This document shows, piece after piece, positions 1 through 10,523 of a stretch of DNA of 64,000 nucleotides. This DNA comes from Sulfuricella denitrificans (GTDB lineage Bacteria > Pseudomonadota > Gammaproteobacteria > Burkholderiales > Sulfuricellaceae). The notes under the pieces were generated by a model. That model saw nothing but the letters and a program-made list of their open reading frames with translations, was not told the origin of the DNA and did no database searches. The first letter of the stretch is position 1. Every line of letters begins with the position of its first letter. The translations under genes were made by a program, and so were the position numbers. Location of the stretch: positions 149,611 to 213,610 of the forward strand of contig NSJJ01000004.1 of assembly GCA_002632355.1 (NCBI GenBank), written 5' to 3'.

Positions 1-557
1 TTGTACCTGGCGCGACGGAACTGAATATCCGAGAGATAAAACAATGCCTGGGGCGGGGAAGGCTGAAACTTGATGGCGCGCAGAAAGAATTCTTCCGCGC
101 CCTGATCATCCCCCTTTTTCAGCGAGCACTGGCCTGCATTGAGATATGCCTTTTCCGGGGTGGTATAGAGCGGATTTTTCAATGCGCTCATGAAATGGCC
201 GATAGCCTCGTCAACACGATTGCGTTGGCAGAGAAACCAGCCGTAATTGTTATGTGCATCCGAATTGGTGTCATCGATGCTGAGAGAACGCCGAAAGCTC
301 TCATCTGCCTTGTCGTACTCTCGCAGTTCCATATAAATCAGTCCAAGGATATTATGGGCTGGCGCATATCTGGAATCTGAGCGAATCGCTATGTTGAGCT
401 CTTCCAGGGCAACACCAAGTTTGCCCATGCCAAAATATCCGGCGCCGAGTTCAGTATGAATCTTGGCCCGCTTCGTATCGTCCGACTGCTGTTCCGCCAA
501 GGCGGGAAACACCATGCAAGCCCACACGAACAACATCATCGCCAGCAGTTTTTTCAT
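1..557 (-). CDS. pilW: Type IV pilus biogenesis TPR lipoprotein PilW/PilF-like (3' end outside window)
   Basis: At least 185 residues are visible; the C-terminus lies beyond the left edge. The protein begins [21 protein letters not shown], a signal peptide, followed by tandem tetratricopeptide repeats (for example [20 protein letters not shown] and [13 protein letters not shown]). PilW/PilF is the pilotin that helps assemble the PilQ secretin in the outer membrane. The start ATG overlaps the rlmN stop codon as ATGA, so the two are translationally coupled. The ndk-rlmN-pilW order is the usual one in beta- and gammaproteobacteria and supports the name. The signal peptide Cys lies before the cleavage region, so lipidation is uncertain here. 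Confidence 0.85.
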   Translation of the reverse strand, partial: MKKLLAMMLFVWACMVFPALAEQQSDDTKRAKIHTELGAGYFGMGKLGVALEELNIAIRSDSRYAPAHNILGLIYMELREYDKADESFRRSLSIDDTNSDAHNNYGWFLCQRNRVDEAIGHFMSALKNPLYTTPEKAYLNAGQCSLKKGDDQGAEEFFLRAIKFQPSPPQALFYLSDIQFRRARY

Positions 558-1639
558 ACGGCAGCCTCCACTATTTTGATCTGGGTCCGTCTGGTCTTAT
601 CCTGCACCTGCCCTGCCAGCTGGCCGCAGGCAGCATCGATATCATCCCCGCGCGTCTTGCGTGTGGTTGCCACCAGTCCTGCCTGCATCAGCTCATCGCG
701 AAAACGCCGCATAGCTTCCGGACGGGAACGTTGGTAACCCGACATGGGAAAGGGATTGAAAGGGATCAGATTGAACTTGCAAGGCACATCCCTGACCAGC
801 TCGATCAGTTGACGCGCATGAGCAACGCTGTCGTTAACACCGTCCAGCATGACATATTCGAAAGTCACGAAATCGCGCGGCGCTTTTTCGATATAGCGCC
901 GACAAGCAGCCATCAGCTCGGCCAAGGGATATTTGCGGTTGATTGGCACCAACTCATCGCGCAATCTGTCGCTGGGCGCATGCAGAGACACGGCCAGCGC
1001 CACCGGGCAGGTATCGCGCAGACGGTCCATGGCCGGGACCAATCCTGAAGTACTCACCGTCACACGACGGCGCGACAGACCGTAGGCATGGTCGTCGAGC
1101 ATGATATTGACAGCGGTCACCACATTGTCGAAATTGGCCAGCGGCTCGCCCATGCCCATCAGGACCACGTTGGAAATAATCCTTTCTCCCTTTGGGTCGC
1201 GTCCAAGTGCCTTGTTGGCCCACCACAACTGGCCGATGATTTCAGCCACCGAAAGGTTGCGGTTGAATCCCTGCCGGGCCGTGGAGCAGAAACTGCATTC
1301 CAGCGCACAACCCACCTGGCTGGAAATACATAAAGTTCCCCGTTCATCCTCGGGGATGAACACGGTTTCGATGCCGTTGCCGGCGCCGACGTCGAGCAGC
1401 CACTTGCGGGTGCCGTCGTCAGACAATTGTTCCTTGATCAGCCGTGGTGGTTCAACCACGGCTGAAACGCTTAACTTCTCGCGCAGGGACTTGGCCAGAT
1501 CGCTCATGCGCGCGAAATCACTCTCGCCGAAATGATGCATCCAGCGCAAGACCTGTTTTGCACGAAACGGCTTCTCGCCGATCTCGGCAAAGAAAGCGGT
1601 AAGTTGCGGCAAATCGAAGTTGAGCAGATTAACGGCCAT
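554..1639 (-). CDS. rlmN: Dual-specificity 23S rRNA A2503 / tRNA A37 C2-methyltransferase RlmN
   Basis: 361 residues, the normal length for the family. RlmN is a radical SAM enzyme that adds a methyl group to C2 of A2503 in 23S rRNA and A37 of some tRNAs. The radical SAM cluster motif C-x3-C-x2-C is visible as CALECSFC around residue 110, and [12 protein letters not shown] is the family SAM-binding segment. The C-terminal [19 protein letters not shown] segment carries the second catalytic cysteine. The start ATG shares one base with the ndk stop (TAATG) and the stop overlaps the next gene, so ndk, rlmN and pilW are probably one transcript. Confidence 0.97.
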   Translation of the reverse strand: MAVNLLNFDLPQLTAFFAEIGEKPFRAKQVLRWMHHFGESDFARMSDLAKSLREKLSVSAVVEPPRLIKEQLSDDGTRKWLLDVGAGNGIETVFIPEDERGTLCISSQVGCALECSFCSTARQGFNRNLSVAEIIGQLWWANKALGRDPKGERIISNVVLMGMGEPLANFDNVVTAVNIMLDDHAYGLSRRRVTVSTSGLVPAMDRLRDTCPVALAVSLHAPSDRLRDELVPINRKYPLAELMAACRRYIEKAPRDFVTFEYVMLDGVNDSVAHARQLIELVRDVPCKFNLIPFNPFPMSGYQRSRPEAMRRFRDELMQAGLVATTRKTRGDDIDAACGQLAGQVQDKTRRTQIKIVEAAV

Positions 1640-2064
1640 TAGCGCGCGTAAACTTCCATCGCCGGGAAGAAATAGCAGATTTCCACTTTGGCGGTATCGG
1701 GGCCATCGGAACCATGCACTGCGTTGGCATCGATGCTTTCAGCGAAATCGGCGCGGATCGTGCCTTTTTCGGCTTTCTTGGGATCGGTTGCACCCATCAG
1801 TTCGCGGTTCATGGCAATTGCATTTTCGCCTTCCAGCACCTGGATCATCACCGGTCCGGAAACCATGAAATCCACCAGATCCTTGAAGAAAGGACGCTCG
1901 CGATGCACAGCGTAGAAACCTTCCGCTTCAGCACGGGAGAGATGTTTCAGTTTGGCAGCTGCGATCTTGAGGCCATTGCTTTCGAATCGGGAATAAATCT
2001 TGCCGATGAGATTCTTCGCCACGGCATCGGGTTTGATGATCGACAGGGTGCGTTCTACAGCCAT
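1639..2064 (-). CDS. ndk: Nucleoside diphosphate kinase
   Basis: 141 residues from [15 protein letters not shown], the standard bacterial length. An in-frame ATG four codons upstream exists, but GGAG lies six bases before the chosen ATG. The enzyme transfers the gamma phosphate from ATP to other NDPs through a phosphohistidine; the active-site His is in NAVHGSDG near residue 117. It is the first gene of an ndk-rlmN-pilW run with overlapping stops and starts. The 149 bases upstream, shared with the divergent SPOR-domain gene, must hold its promoter. Confidence 0.97.
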   Translation of the reverse strand: MAVERTLSIIKPDAVAKNLIGKIYSRFESNGLKIAAAKLKHLSRAEAEGFYAVHRERPFFKDLVDFMVSGPVMIQVLEGENAIAMNRELMGATDPKKAEKGTIRADFAESIDANAVHGSDGPDTAKVEICYFFPAMEVYAR

Positions 2065-2213
2065 TTGTATCTCCATTTTCAGGGTAAATAAAGCTTATTC
2101 AAAAACCCGGTAAAATAGCACGGAATCCCTATTAAATAAACCTCGCAGCGGCAAAAGCGAAGTGATAACATGCGCTGCATTCCTTCTGACGACACTGAAT
2201 ACAGGAAGTTTCA

Positions 2214-2975
2214 ATGGCGGAGCAAGCAGTCCACGACGAACACGCCGAAATCAAGAAGCGCGCCATGCAGCGCCTCATTGTTGCCGGCACCCTGGTTACA
2301 GCGGCCATCGTCGCTCTCACTGTCCTGAACCACAATCCGGAGCAGAGTACGCCTCCTGCAAGTAAAACCGTTGTGCCCGTCGACACAAAACCCGAACCGC
2401 TTATTACTGAAGCCGCTGTGGCAAAAACTGCTGAAGAAATTCCCAGCGAGACGCCCCCCCCTGAGGCTCCTGTAGTTGAAACCCCTGCCATTCCAGACAG
2501 TGAAGCCGCGCCAATCAAACTGCCAGAACCTCCCCCGCCTCAGGTGATTAACCGCAGCCATTCTTCGGCCCCACAGACGCCTCATCCAGGCACAACCCCG
2601 AAATCAAGGATAGAGACTGCCGCTTCGAATACTGCCGAACCCTCAAAAAACATCACGCCACAAGCTGTGACAATTTCCCCGGCACCCCCGGAAAAGAAAG
2701 CTGCCGAAGCTGCTGCCACTGCAAGCAAACCGGCCAGCCCCGCCGTCAAGACGCCTGAAATGCCCGCTCCCAAGGGTTATGTGGTTCAGTTAGGCCTGTT
2801 CTCCAACTATGAAAATGCCGTCCAGCTCCAGAAGCGGCTGGCAGATCATGGCATCAAGTCTTATACCGAAACGCGGCTTCATGTCGGCCCCTTCCAGAAC
2901 AAGACCGAAGCCGATCAGGCCATGGCAAAAATCCGCAGCATGGGGATTAACGCGGTACTGGCCCCTGCTCACTAA
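2214..2975 (+). CDS. SPOR-domain inner-membrane protein (DedD/FtsN-like)
   Basis: 253 residues. A short cytoplasmic N-terminus (MAEQAVHDEHAEIKKRAMQ) is followed by one membrane segment at about residues 21-40 (LIVAGTLVTAAIVALTVL), a long Pro/Ala/Glu/Thr-rich periplasmic linker (about 45-180), and a C-terminal SPOR domain (about 183-252, starting GYVVQLGLFSNYENA). SPOR domains bind denuded glycan strands at division septa, so a role in cell division or envelope maintenance is inferred. AGGAAG precedes the ATG. kup follows after 23 bases, so co-transcription is likely. The linker is low complexity; paralogue assignment (DedD versus FtsN) is not secure. Confidence 0.85.
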   Translation: MAEQAVHDEHAEIKKRAMQRLIVAGTLVTAAIVALTVLNHNPEQSTPPASKTVVPVDTKPEPLITEAAVAKTAEEIPSETPPPEAPVVETPAIPDSEAAPIKLPEPPPPQVINRSHSSAPQTPHPGTTPKSRIETAASNTAEPSKNITPQAVTISPAPPEKKAAEAAATASKPASPAVKTPEMPAPKGYVVQLGLFSNYENAVQLQKRLADHGIKSYTETRLHVGPFQNKTEADQAMAKIRSMGINAVLAPAH

Positions 2976-2998
2976 AACCCATCCAGCAGCAAATCTAA

Positions 2999-4879
2999 AT
3001 GTCCGCCGACTCTCATTCTCGACTCCCCGTGCTCGCCCTGGGTGCGCTCGGGATCGTTTACGGCGACATCGGCACCAGTCCGCTTTACACCCTGAAAGAA
3101 GTTTTCGCGCCCAGCCCTCATCAACTACCGGCATCACCGGATAATATCCTCGGCATACTTTCGCTGATCCTGTGGTCGCTCATCATCGTTGTTTCGATCA
3201 AATACGTGGTCTTCATCATGCGTGCGGACAATCGCGGAGAAGGCGGCATCATGGCACTGATTGCGCTTGCATTGCGCGAGGCCGGGAACAATCCGAGGCG
3301 CCAGCGCATGATCATGCTATTCGGCATCCTGGGCGCCTGCATGTTTTACGGCGACGGCATGGTCACGCCGGCCATTTCGGTGCTCTCTGCCGTGGAGGGC
3401 CTGGAAGTGGCGGCCCCCGCCCTGCACACCTACATCGTACCCATTTCACTTACGGTGCTATTCATCCTGTTTTTTGTACAGCGCCACGGCACGGCAAGGG
3501 TCGGCACACTGTTTGGCCCGGTGATGCTGATATGGTTTGCCGTACTTGCCATACTGGGGGTTATCAGCATTGCCCAGACACCCGAAGTATTGCAAGCCGC
3601 GAACCCGGCCTATGCCATCCACCTTTTCATCAGCCACAAGTGGCTTGCCTTCATCGCCCTGGGCGCTGTGGTGCTTGCTGTCACAGGAGGCGAAGCCTTG
3701 TATGCCGACATGGGGCACTTCGGACGCCAGCCGATCCAGCTTGCCTGGTTCAGTCTGGTTCTGCCTGGCCTGCTGCTCAATTATTTCGGTCAGGGCGCCC
3801 TGCTGCTGCGCGAACCGGGGGCGATCGTCAACCCCTTCTACCACCTGGCGCCGGAATGGAGCCTGTACCCCATGATCGGATTGTCTACACTGGCCACAGT
3901 GATCGCCTCGCAAGCCGTGATCTCCGGTGCGTTCTCAGTCACGCGTCAGGCCATGCAGCTGGGCTACGTGCCGCGCATGCAGGTGCAGCACACCTCGGAG
4001 CAGGAAAAAGGCCAGATCTATCTGCCCGCCATCAATTGGGCCTTGCTGGCGTCGGTGGTAGTCCTTGTACTGGGTTTCCGCTCTTCCGGGAATATGGCTG
4101 CTGCTTATGGCATTGCCGTCACCGGAGACATGGTCATCACATCCATTCTTGCCACATTCGTTTTCAGCCGCGCCCTGGGCTGGGGATGGAGCAGGGCCAT
4201 CGCACTGTTCAGTATTTTCCTGGTGGTGGATCTCGCCTTCTTTGGCGCCAATATACTCAAAATCGCAGATGGAGGCTGGTTCCCCCTGCTTGCCGGCTTT
4301 GTGATTTTCACCCTGATGACCACATGGAAACGCGGTCGCCAGTTGCTCTACAAGCACATGGAAGGCGACGCGCTCGCCCTTGAACCCTTCATCGAAAGCC
4401 TGGGCTATAGCGATATGGCTCGCGTAACAGGCACAGCGGTATTCATGACCCCCAACCCCAAGGGCGTGCCACAGGCACTGCTGCACAACCTCAAACACAA
4501 CAAAGTGCTGCACGAACGCGTTGTGCTGGCCACAGTCGCCATCCAGGATATTCCCTACGTCGCCCAGGAAGAACGCGTCCGGATGGAATCACTGCCCAAC
4601 AACTTCTTTCGCATCACAGTGTCCTATGGTTTCATGGATGAACCCGATCTGCCGCGTGACCTGACCCTGTGCTGTGCGCAGCACGGCATAGAACTCAATA
4701 TGATGGACACGTCTTTTTTCATCGGCCGCGAAACCCTGATTCCCCGTGTCGGATCTGAAATGTGCCTGTGGCGGGAAAAACTCTTCGTCAGCATGTTTCG
4801 CAACGCTGGCAGTGCAACGGATTTCTTCAAGTTGCCGCCCAACCGCGTGGTAGAGCTCGGCACACAGATCATGCTTTAG
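2999..4879 (+). CDS. kup: Low-affinity K+ uptake transporter Kup
   Basis: 626 residues, the typical Kup/HAK/KUP family length. The N-terminal signature [19 protein letters not shown] is at residues 16-34, followed by about 12 hydrophobic segments to residue 440 and a soluble C-terminal domain (about 440-626). [13 protein letters not shown] near residue 230 is another conserved family block. Kup takes up K+ with protons across the inner membrane. The gene follows the SPOR-domain gene by 23 bases and precedes prfC by 64 bases. The ribosome-binding site is weak. Confidence 0.97.
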   Translation: MSADSHSRLPVLALGALGIVYGDIGTSPLYTLKEVFAPSPHQLPASPDNILGILSLILWSLIIVVSIKYVVFIMRADNRGEGGIMALIALALREAGNNPRRQRMIMLFGILGACMFYGDGMVTPAISVLSAVEGLEVAAPALHTYIVPISLTVLFILFFVQRHGTARVGTLFGPVMLIWFAVLAILGVISIAQTPEVLQAANPAYAIHLFISHKWLAFIALGAVVLAVTGGEALYADMGHFGRQPIQLAWFSLVLPGLLLNYFGQGALLLREPGAIVNPFYHLAPEWSLYPMIGLSTLATVIASQAVISGAFSVTRQAMQLGYVPRMQVQHTSEQEKGQIYLPAINWALLASVVVLVLGFRSSGNMAAAYGIAVTGDMVITSILATFVFSRALGWGWSRAIALFSIFLVVDLAFFGANILKIADGGWFPLLAGFVIFTLMTTWKRGRQLLYKHMEGDALALEPFIESLGYSDMARVTGTAVFMTPNPKGVPQALLHNLKHNKVLHERVVLATVAIQDIPYVAQEERVRMESLPNNFFRITVSYGFMDEPDLPRDLTLCCAQHGIELNMMDTSFFIGRETLIPRVGSEMCLWREKLFVSMFRNAGSATDFFKLPPNRVVELGTQIML

Positions 4880-4943
4880 CAACACCCCTCGCAATGGCAA
4901 TGCAGCCTGTTATAATTACAGACTTTTTCCCGCCATTCAGATC

Positions 4944-6515
4944 ATGACCCTCCAAGAAGAAATCCAGCGCCGCCGCACCTTCGCCATCATCTCCCACCCC
5001 GACGCAGGTAAAACCACGCTGACCGAAAAAATGCTGTGGTTCGGTGGCGCGATCCAGATGGCGGGTGCTGTGCGGGCGCGCAAGGCCGATCGCCATGCCA
5101 CCAGCGACTGGATGGAACTGGAGAAGCAGCGCGGAATTTCGGTGACCTCTTCGGTCATGCAATTTCCCTACCGCGAATGCATGATCAACCTGCTTGACAC
5201 CCCCGGCCACGAGGACTTTTCCGAGGATACCTACCGCACCCTGACGGCAGTGGATTCGGCGGTCATGGTGATCGACTCGGTCAACGGGGTGGAAGCACAG
5301 ACCATCAAGCTGCTCAATGTCTGCCGCCTGCGCGATACGCCCATCATTACCTTCATCAACAAGCTCGACCGCGAAGGCAAGGAACCCATCGAGCTGCTGG
5401 ATGAAATCGAGTCGGTACTGCAGATCCAGTGTGCCCCCATGACCTGGCCGATCGGCATGGGCAAGCGTTTCCGCGGCACCTATCATCTCTACAACGACAC
5501 CGTCTCAGTATTCGACCCCAAGGCCGAGAAAGGCACGGCAGAAATCATACAGGGGCTGGACAATCCGCGCCTCGACGAACTGATCGGCGACCAGGCTGAT
5601 GAACTGCGCATCGATATCGAACTGGTTCGCGGCGCTTCGCATACCTTTGACCGCGAGGCTTACCTGAGCGGCAAGCAGTCACCGGTGTTTTTCGGCTCGG
5701 CCATGAACAACTTCGGCGTTCAGTCCCTGCTCGATGCCATTGTCGAACTCTCCCCTGCACCATTGCATCGCCCGGCTCGAACACGCAGCGTCGAGCCCGA
5801 CGAACCAAAATTTTCCGGCTTCGTATTCAAGATCCAGGCCAACATGGACCCCAAGCACCGCGACCGTATCGCCTTCATCCGCATCTGCTCCGGTCGCTTC
5901 GACCGGGGCATGAAAATCAAGCAGGTATCGAGCGGCAAGCAGGTCACCGTGGGCAATGCCATCACCTTCATGGCACAGGACAGAAACGCTGCTGATGAGG
6001 CCTTTGCCGGCGATATCATCGGCGTCCCCAATCACGGCACCATCAGGCTGGGAGACACATTCACTGAAGGCGAGGACCTCAAGTTCACGGGGATTCCCTC
6101 TTTCGCGCCCGAAATTTTTCGACGCGCGCAAATCAGGAATCCTTTGAAAACGAAGCAATTGCAGAAGGGATTGCAACAACTCGCGGAAGAAGGGGCCACA
6201 CAACTCTTTCGCCCCATCAACTCCAATGATCTGGTGCTCGGTGCGGTCGGCATGCTGCAGTTCGACGTGGTCGCGCATCGTTTGCAATACGAATATGGTG
6301 TGGATGTCCAGTTCGAACACTTCGATGTTGCCACGGCACGCTGGTTACGTGGCAGCGATCTGGAACTGAAAAAACTGGTGGATAAGCACGGCTTCAATGT
6401 CGCCCTTGACGGCGCCAACGAGTATGTCTACCTGGCGCCCAACCGGGTCAATCTGAATCTGGCTCAGGAGCGTTTTCCGGAAATCAAATTTCTGGAAACA
6501 CGGGAAATCGCTTAG
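4944..6515 (+). CDS. prfC: Peptide chain release factor 3
   Basis: 523 residues. This class II release factor GTPase removes RF1/RF2 from the ribosome after termination. P-loop [13 protein letters not shown] is at residues 17-29, the switch II motif [16 protein letters not shown] at about 82, and NKLD at about 142. The segment [13 protein letters not shown] is characteristic of RF3 rather than EF-G. The length is that of E. coli RF3 (529). A partly paired GC-rich hairpin lies 55 bases after the stop. Confidence 0.97.
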   Translation: MTLQEEIQRRRTFAIISHPDAGKTTLTEKMLWFGGAIQMAGAVRARKADRHATSDWMELEKQRGISVTSSVMQFPYRECMINLLDTPGHEDFSEDTYRTLTAVDSAVMVIDSVNGVEAQTIKLLNVCRLRDTPIITFINKLDREGKEPIELLDEIESVLQIQCAPMTWPIGMGKRFRGTYHLYNDTVSVFDPKAEKGTAEIIQGLDNPRLDELIGDQADELRIDIELVRGASHTFDREAYLSGKQSPVFFGSAMNNFGVQSLLDAIVELSPAPLHRPARTRSVEPDEPKFSGFVFKIQANMDPKHRDRIAFIRICSGRFDRGMKIKQVSSGKQVTVGNAITFMAQDRNAADEAFAGDIIGVPNHGTIRLGDTFTEGEDLKFTGIPSFAPEIFRRAQIRNPLKTKQLQKGLQQLAEEGATQLFRPINSNDLVLGAVGMLQFDVVAHRLQYEYGVDVQFEHFDVATARWLRGSDLELKKLVDKHGFNVALDGANEYVYLAPNRVNLNLAQERFPEIKFLETREIA

Positions 6516-6569
6516 AAAACAGGTGTTCAGAACCGGATTTTCAGTTTCCTGCCCCATGCAATAAAAATA

Positions 6570-6593
6570 CCGGCTGCGAAAATCGGAAGCCGG
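6570..6593 (+). terminator. Possible weak terminator after prfC
   Basis: CCGGCT and AGCCGG pair across a 12-base loop, followed by CTTTATCTG. The stem is only 6 bp and the T-run is short, so this may be an imperfect intrinsic terminator. It lies between convergent prfC and the DsrC-like gene. Confidence 0.35.
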
Positions 6594-6676
6594 CTTTATC
6601 TGTTCAACAACACCTTTCCGGATTCGCATGAGCGCCCGCTCCGGCACCCTGCGTTCCGGCACATCTCAATTCAATT

Positions 6677-7027
6677 CTAGTGCTCGCCCTTGGTCCGGAG
6701 CAAGCCTGCCATGCGGTTGCCCTGTTTCTGCGGCCCGCCTTTTGGGAAGATTGCGTGCAGGTAGTGGTTGTTCCCCCGCTCTTTTCCCCATGCTTCGGAA
6801 AAGTGCTTGATCATATTTCGTACCTGAGCCTGGACCGAATGCTCATGGTAATACTCCCGCAAATAGCGAATCACATCCCAATGTTCCTGAGTCAACTCAA
6901 GTTCTTCCTGCCTGGCCAGGGCGATTGCATAGTCCTCCGACCATTCGTCGAGATTCTTGATGTAGCCTTCCGAATCCGTCTCGATTTCACTGCCATTAAC
7001 GAGCAGATGTCTGGTATGAAACCCCAT
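6677..7027 (-). CDS. DsrC/TusE-family protein lacking the C-terminal cysteines
   Basis: 116 residues from MGFHTRHLLVNG; AAGGAG lies eight bases before this ATG, so the GTG three codons upstream was not used. The DsrC fold is recognisable from GSEIETDSEGYI, the DEWSEDYA segment, the ELTQEHWDVIRYLREYY helix and the C-terminal arm. Genuine DsrC ends with a redox arm holding two Cys (one in a CRIAGLP-like block and one as the penultimate residue) and TusE keeps the last. Here the arm reads GNRMAGLLRTKGEH, with neither Cys, so sulfur transfer by this protein is unlikely. It follows the nar operon and a small cytochrome c on the same strand, so a regulatory or structural role linked to anaerobic metabolism is an inference. 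Confidence 0.85.
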   Translation of the reverse strand: MGFHTRHLLVNGSEIETDSEGYIKNLDEWSEDYAIALARQEELELTQEHWDVIRYLREYYHEHSVQAQVRNMIKHFSEAWGKERGNNHYLHAIFPKGGPQKQGNRMAGLLRTKGEH

Positions 7028-7153
7028 ATGATTCACTCCTTACTGATTTAGTACAAAATAAAATCCGCAAAACACTCCAAAACAGCCGACACGAGGGTGG
7101 GGTGAAGCCGTGGCGTAATTCACCTTTTTCAGATTCAGGTAAATAAAAACGCA

Positions 7154-7573
7154 TTATTTCAGTGACAAAATATAGCGGGTCAGTATTCTTTTTTTCTCAT
7201 CACCAAGGTCCGGATATCCAGGCATCGCTATTTTCCCCCAAACTCCGCTGCCGCCATTGGTAATCTTGTTCATGATTTTGTCTTCAGCTGAAGCATCCTT
7301 GCGGTAGACCGCGGCAACATCCTTCCACGCAGGGCCAAGAAGCTTCTTTTCGATGGAATGACAGGCAAAACAGCCGATATCCTTCGCAAGTGCTGTAAAT
7401 TCTTCGCGGGAAACAACTGGGTTTGCCGAATTGTCCGCAGATGCTTGTATCGCGATCGGAACCGCGACTACAGGCGCCTTGGGCTGCTGCCTGGACTCCC
7501 CGGGCTGACAACCGTACAGCAGGCCAAATAAGGGCACAATAAAACTTGTCAGCACGATCCTTTGTGTCTGCAT
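7154..7573 (-). CDS. Small class I c-type cytochrome lipoprotein
   Basis: 139 residues. The N-terminus is a lipoprotein signal peptide with lipobox LLYGC (about residues 18-22), predicting anchoring to the periplasmic face of a membrane. One heme c site, CFACH, is near residue 80, and the distal Met is probably that of AMPGYPDL. The pattern KLLGPAWKDVAAVYR plus GVWGKIAMP is that of the c551/c552 electron carriers used in denitrification. The gene lies 108 bases after narI on the same strand, suggesting an electron donor associated with nitrate respiration, perhaps for a nitrite or NO reductase encoded elsewhere. Confidence 0.88.
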   Translation of the reverse strand: MQTQRIVLTSFIVPLFGLLYGCQPGESRQQPKAPVVAVPIAIQASADNSANPVVSREEFTALAKDIGCFACHSIEKKLLGPAWKDVAAVYRKDASAEDKIMNKITNGGSGVWGKIAMPGYPDLGDEKKRILTRYILSLK

Positions 7574-7681
7574 CTTTTCTCTTCGCCAACATCAAGGTAA
7601 CAGTGCACTGACCTTTCATCAGGGATGACAGGACAGCGCACCGAATACTATCAACGCAACCGGAAACTCAACAGCAACCGG

Positions 7682-8395
7682 TTAGCGGCTCTGGTACTTC
7701 AATTTCTTGCTACGCACGATCTGGTAGGAACGTGCCAGGTAACCGAACGGCGCACTCCAGACATGAACCAGACGGGTAAACGGGAAAATCAGGAATACCG
7801 TCATGCCGAAGAACACGTGCAGCTTGAAGATGGTATCAACGCCTTCCAGATAAGCTGGATTCGGGTACAGGTACATAATGCTCTGAATCCACTCAGCCAT
7901 CGCTGTCACCACGCGCGGGTCACCATGGCCTGCATGGCCGATGGACACAGGAATGGTGGTCAGTCCCAGAATCAGCGTAGCCATAATCCAGCCAAGAACG
8001 AACTTGTCGGATGCACGGCTGGTGACGGAAACGCGCCGGTTGCTGAAACGCCTGATGAGGAGATTGCCGCCGCCGATCAGGGCCATAACTCCAAAAAAAG
8101 ACCCGAGAACAATCGCCATATACTGGTGCTGGATGTCGCCCATCACCATCAGAAACACACTATGCGGCGTCAACAAGCCCAGGAAGTGCCCGCCGAAAAT
8201 TGCAAGCACGCCAATGTGAAACAGGTTGCTGGCCCAACGCATTCCCGCCGTTGAGAGCAGCTGACTGGACGCGCTGGTCCAGCCGTACTGTTCACGATCA
8301 AAACGCAACCAACTGCCGATCACGAAAACGCTGAGGCAGACATAGGGATAAATGCCAAACAGCAAATTATTCCAGGTAAAAATATCTTCGTTCAT
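7682..8395 (-). CDS. narI: Respiratory nitrate reductase gamma subunit NarI
   Basis: 237 residues with five hydrophobic segments. NarI is the di-heme cytochrome b that oxidises quinol and passes electrons to NarH. Candidate heme-ligand histidines are in FHIGVLAIFGGHFLG (about residues 59-73) and in the C-terminal KLHVFFGMTVFLIF / RLVHVWS blocks (about 188-212), in the positions expected for the family. AAGGAGG precedes the ATG. It is the last structural nar gene, 11 bases after narJ. Confidence 0.97.
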   Translation of the reverse strand: MNEDIFTWNNLLFGIYPYVCLSVFVIGSWLRFDREQYGWTSASSQLLSTAGMRWASNLFHIGVLAIFGGHFLGLLTPHSVFLMVMGDIQHQYMAIVLGSFFGVMALIGGGNLLIRRFSNRRVSVTSRASDKFVLGWIMATLILGLTTIPVSIGHAGHGDPRVVTAMAEWIQSIMYLYPNPAYLEGVDTIFKLHVFFGMTVFLIFPFTRLVHVWSAPFGYLARSYQIVRSKKLKYQSR

Positions 8396-8406
8396 TTTAT
8401 TCCTCC

Positions 8407-8931
8407 TTAAGCAGCAATACAGGCAGGTGTAGCGCGGTTCTTGATGATGGAAACCAGAGGCGCGTAAGGACTGTTGGCCTTGGTGAGATTTTCAGCCAAG
8501 ACCGTCAGAACCTTGCTGGCATCGGACAAAAATGCTCTCGCCTCTTCATCTTCCTGCAATGCAACAAATTCCAGGATCAGCGGCAGATAGTCAGGCAACT
8601 CGTTGGTCATCTGCTTCACGCCGTAATCCTTATACAATTCACTGAGGTCGATCAGTGCCGGGCCACGGTTCTTGTCGTTATCATCACCGAAGAAATGATG
8701 CGTCAAGTGCAGGCTATGTTCAGGCGTGAGATCGAATGTTTTCACGTAATCCTCCTGGATTTCGATCGGGTCACCCTTCTCAAGCCAGGCCACAAACTTC
8801 TTCACTTCGGCCCATTCCACCACATCGGTATCGACCGTCTCATCCAGCAATTTATTGATCGCCGGGAGATTGTCGAACAGTTCCTGATCCGGATACTCCA
8901 GCAAAGCCGATAGAATTTTGTAGATTTGCAT
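8407..8931 (-). CDS. narJ: Nitrate reductase molybdenum cofactor assembly chaperone NarJ
   Basis: 174 residues from MQIYKILSALLEYPDQELFD; AAGGAG is seven bases upstream. The reading frame is open further upstream, but that part overlaps the narH 3' end and is not coding. NarJ belongs to the TorD/DmsD-like chaperone superfamily and holds apo-NarG for cofactor insertion and membrane attachment. The conserved HSLHLTHHFFGD block is near residue 73. It sits between narH and narI as usual. Confidence 0.95.
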   Translation of the reverse strand: MQIYKILSALLEYPDQELFDNLPAINKLLDETVDTDVVEWAEVKKFVAWLEKGDPIEIQEDYVKTFDLTPEHSLHLTHHFFGDDNDKNRGPALIDLSELYKDYGVKQMTNELPDYLPLILEFVALQEDEEARAFLSDASKVLTVLAENLTKANSPYAPLVSIIKNRATPACIAA

Positions 8932-8941
8932 GATTTCTCCT

Positions 8942-10489
8942 TTATTCCTTGTCAGCAGATGGCGCCAGTTCGGCAGGTTCCATCGACTCCTTGCGGCGCC
9001 GCGGGAACATGGAAATCTTGCTGATACCGACTGCAGAGCTATTGCCGAAAGTAAAGCCGTTCTGACCCTGGAAGCCGTGCGCATCATCAAGACGCTCTTC
9101 TTCATGACCGGTCGGAATCACATAGCGGTCTTCGTAGTTGGCGATGGCCAGGTAACGGTACATTTCCTTGGCCTGATCTTCAGTGATACCCGCCGCATCC
9201 AGTGGCCGTGTATCAGCCACACCTTCAACATGCACCGAACGCTGGTAGCTGCGCATGGCGATGAGGCGGTTCAATGCGCTGACGATCGGTGCTTCCTTGC
9301 CAGCGGTAAGCAGGTTGGCCAGGTACTTGACCGGTGTACGCATCGTTCCGGCTTGTGGGATCGCACCATCTGGTCCGACGGGCAGGTTGCCCTGGTCGAT
9401 CTGGGACTGCACCGGAGAAAGCGGTGGAACGTACCAGACCATCGGCAGAGTACGGAACTCGGGGTGCATCGGGAATGCAATTTTCCAGTCAATTGCCATC
9501 TTGTAGATCGGCGATTTCTGCGCTGCGATGATCCAGTCTTCGTTGATGCCTTCTGCACGGGCAGCAGCAATAACAGCTGGGTCATTCGGATCGAGGAATA
9601 TCTTGCATTGCGCTTCGTACAGATCCTGCTCGTTGCTGACGCTGGCCAGTTCTTCGATGCGGTCGGCATCGTACAGCATGATGCCGTTGTAGCGAATACG
9701 CCCAACGCAGGATTCGGAGCAAACCGTCGGCATGCCTGATTCAACACGTGGGTAGCAGGCGATACACTTCTCTGCCTTGCCGGATTCCCAGTTATAGTAG
9801 ACCTTCTTGTAAGGGCATGCGCTCATGCAGAAACGCCATCCGCGGCACTTGTCCTGATCGACCAGCACGATGCCATCCTCTTCACGCTTGTAGAGCGAAC
9901 CGGACGGGCAGGCCGCAACGCAGGCCGGGTTCAGGCAATGGTTGCAGATGCGTGGCAAATAAAGGTTAAAGGTGTTCTCGAACTGGCCATACATCTCTTT
10001 CTGGATGTTGTCCATATTCTTGTCCACGCTGCGCTTGGCATATTCGCCAGCCAGATCGTCTTCCCAGTTCGGGCCCCAGGTGATTTTCTCCATGGGGTCG
10101 CCTGTGATCATCGACAGAGGGCGCGCTGTCGGGGCCGCTTCAGACAACGGCGCATTCTGCAAACGCGCGTAGTTGTAGGTGAACGGCTCATAGTAGTCAT
10201 CGATTTCCGGAAGATCCGGGTTGGCGAAGATGTTCAGCAGTTTCGAGGTTCTTCCGCCTGACTTGAGCTCGAGTTTGCCGCCCGCCAGCTTCCAGCCACC
10301 TTTCCATTTTTCCTGGTTTTCCCATTGCTTGGGATAGCCGATACCGGGCTTGGATTCGACGTTATTGAACCAGACGTATTCCACGCCCTTGCGGTTGGTC
10401 CAGGTGTTTTTGCACGTTACCGAGCAGGTGTGGCAACCGATACACTTGTCCAGATTGAAGACAAACGCAAATTGTGCACGTATTTTCAT
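8942..10489 (-). CDS. narH: Respiratory nitrate reductase beta subunit NarH
   Basis: 515 residues. This iron-sulfur subunit relays electrons from NarI to NarG. Four Cys clusters are visible: CIGCHTCSVTC near residue 16, CNHCLNPACVAACP near 184, CRGWRFCMSACPYKK near 217 and CIACYPRVESGMPTVCSESC near 244. The Trp in CRGW replaces a Cys and marks the [3Fe-4S] centre typical of NarH. GGAG is placed correctly before the ATG. It lies 34 bases after narG. Confidence 0.98.
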   Translation of the reverse strand: MKIRAQFAFVFNLDKCIGCHTCSVTCKNTWTNRKGVEYVWFNNVESKPGIGYPKQWENQEKWKGGWKLAGGKLELKSGGRTSKLLNIFANPDLPEIDDYYEPFTYNYARLQNAPLSEAAPTARPLSMITGDPMEKITWGPNWEDDLAGEYAKRSVDKNMDNIQKEMYGQFENTFNLYLPRICNHCLNPACVAACPSGSLYKREEDGIVLVDQDKCRGWRFCMSACPYKKVYYNWESGKAEKCIACYPRVESGMPTVCSESCVGRIRYNGIMLYDADRIEELASVSNEQDLYEAQCKIFLDPNDPAVIAAARAEGINEDWIIAAQKSPIYKMAIDWKIAFPMHPEFRTLPMVWYVPPLSPVQSQIDQGNLPVGPDGAIPQAGTMRTPVKYLANLLTAGKEAPIVSALNRLIAMRSYQRSVHVEGVADTRPLDAAGITEDQAKEMYRYLAIANYEDRYVIPTGHEEERLDDAHGFQGQNGFTFGNSSAVGISKISMFPRRRKESMEPAELAPSADKE

Positions 10490-10523
10490 GGGTTTCTCCT
10501 AATTTATCCTGTTCACGCGACGA

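Noticed and set aside
3172..4383. 403-codon open frame inside kup in another phase
   Set aside because: Arg/His-rich nonsense translation with no domain; kup is the coding frame.
7102..7131. Terminator between the cytochrome c gene and the DsrC-like gene
   Set aside because: GGTGAA...TTCACC is followed by a T-run only on the plus strand, where no gene reads through. It would not terminate the minus-strand genes.
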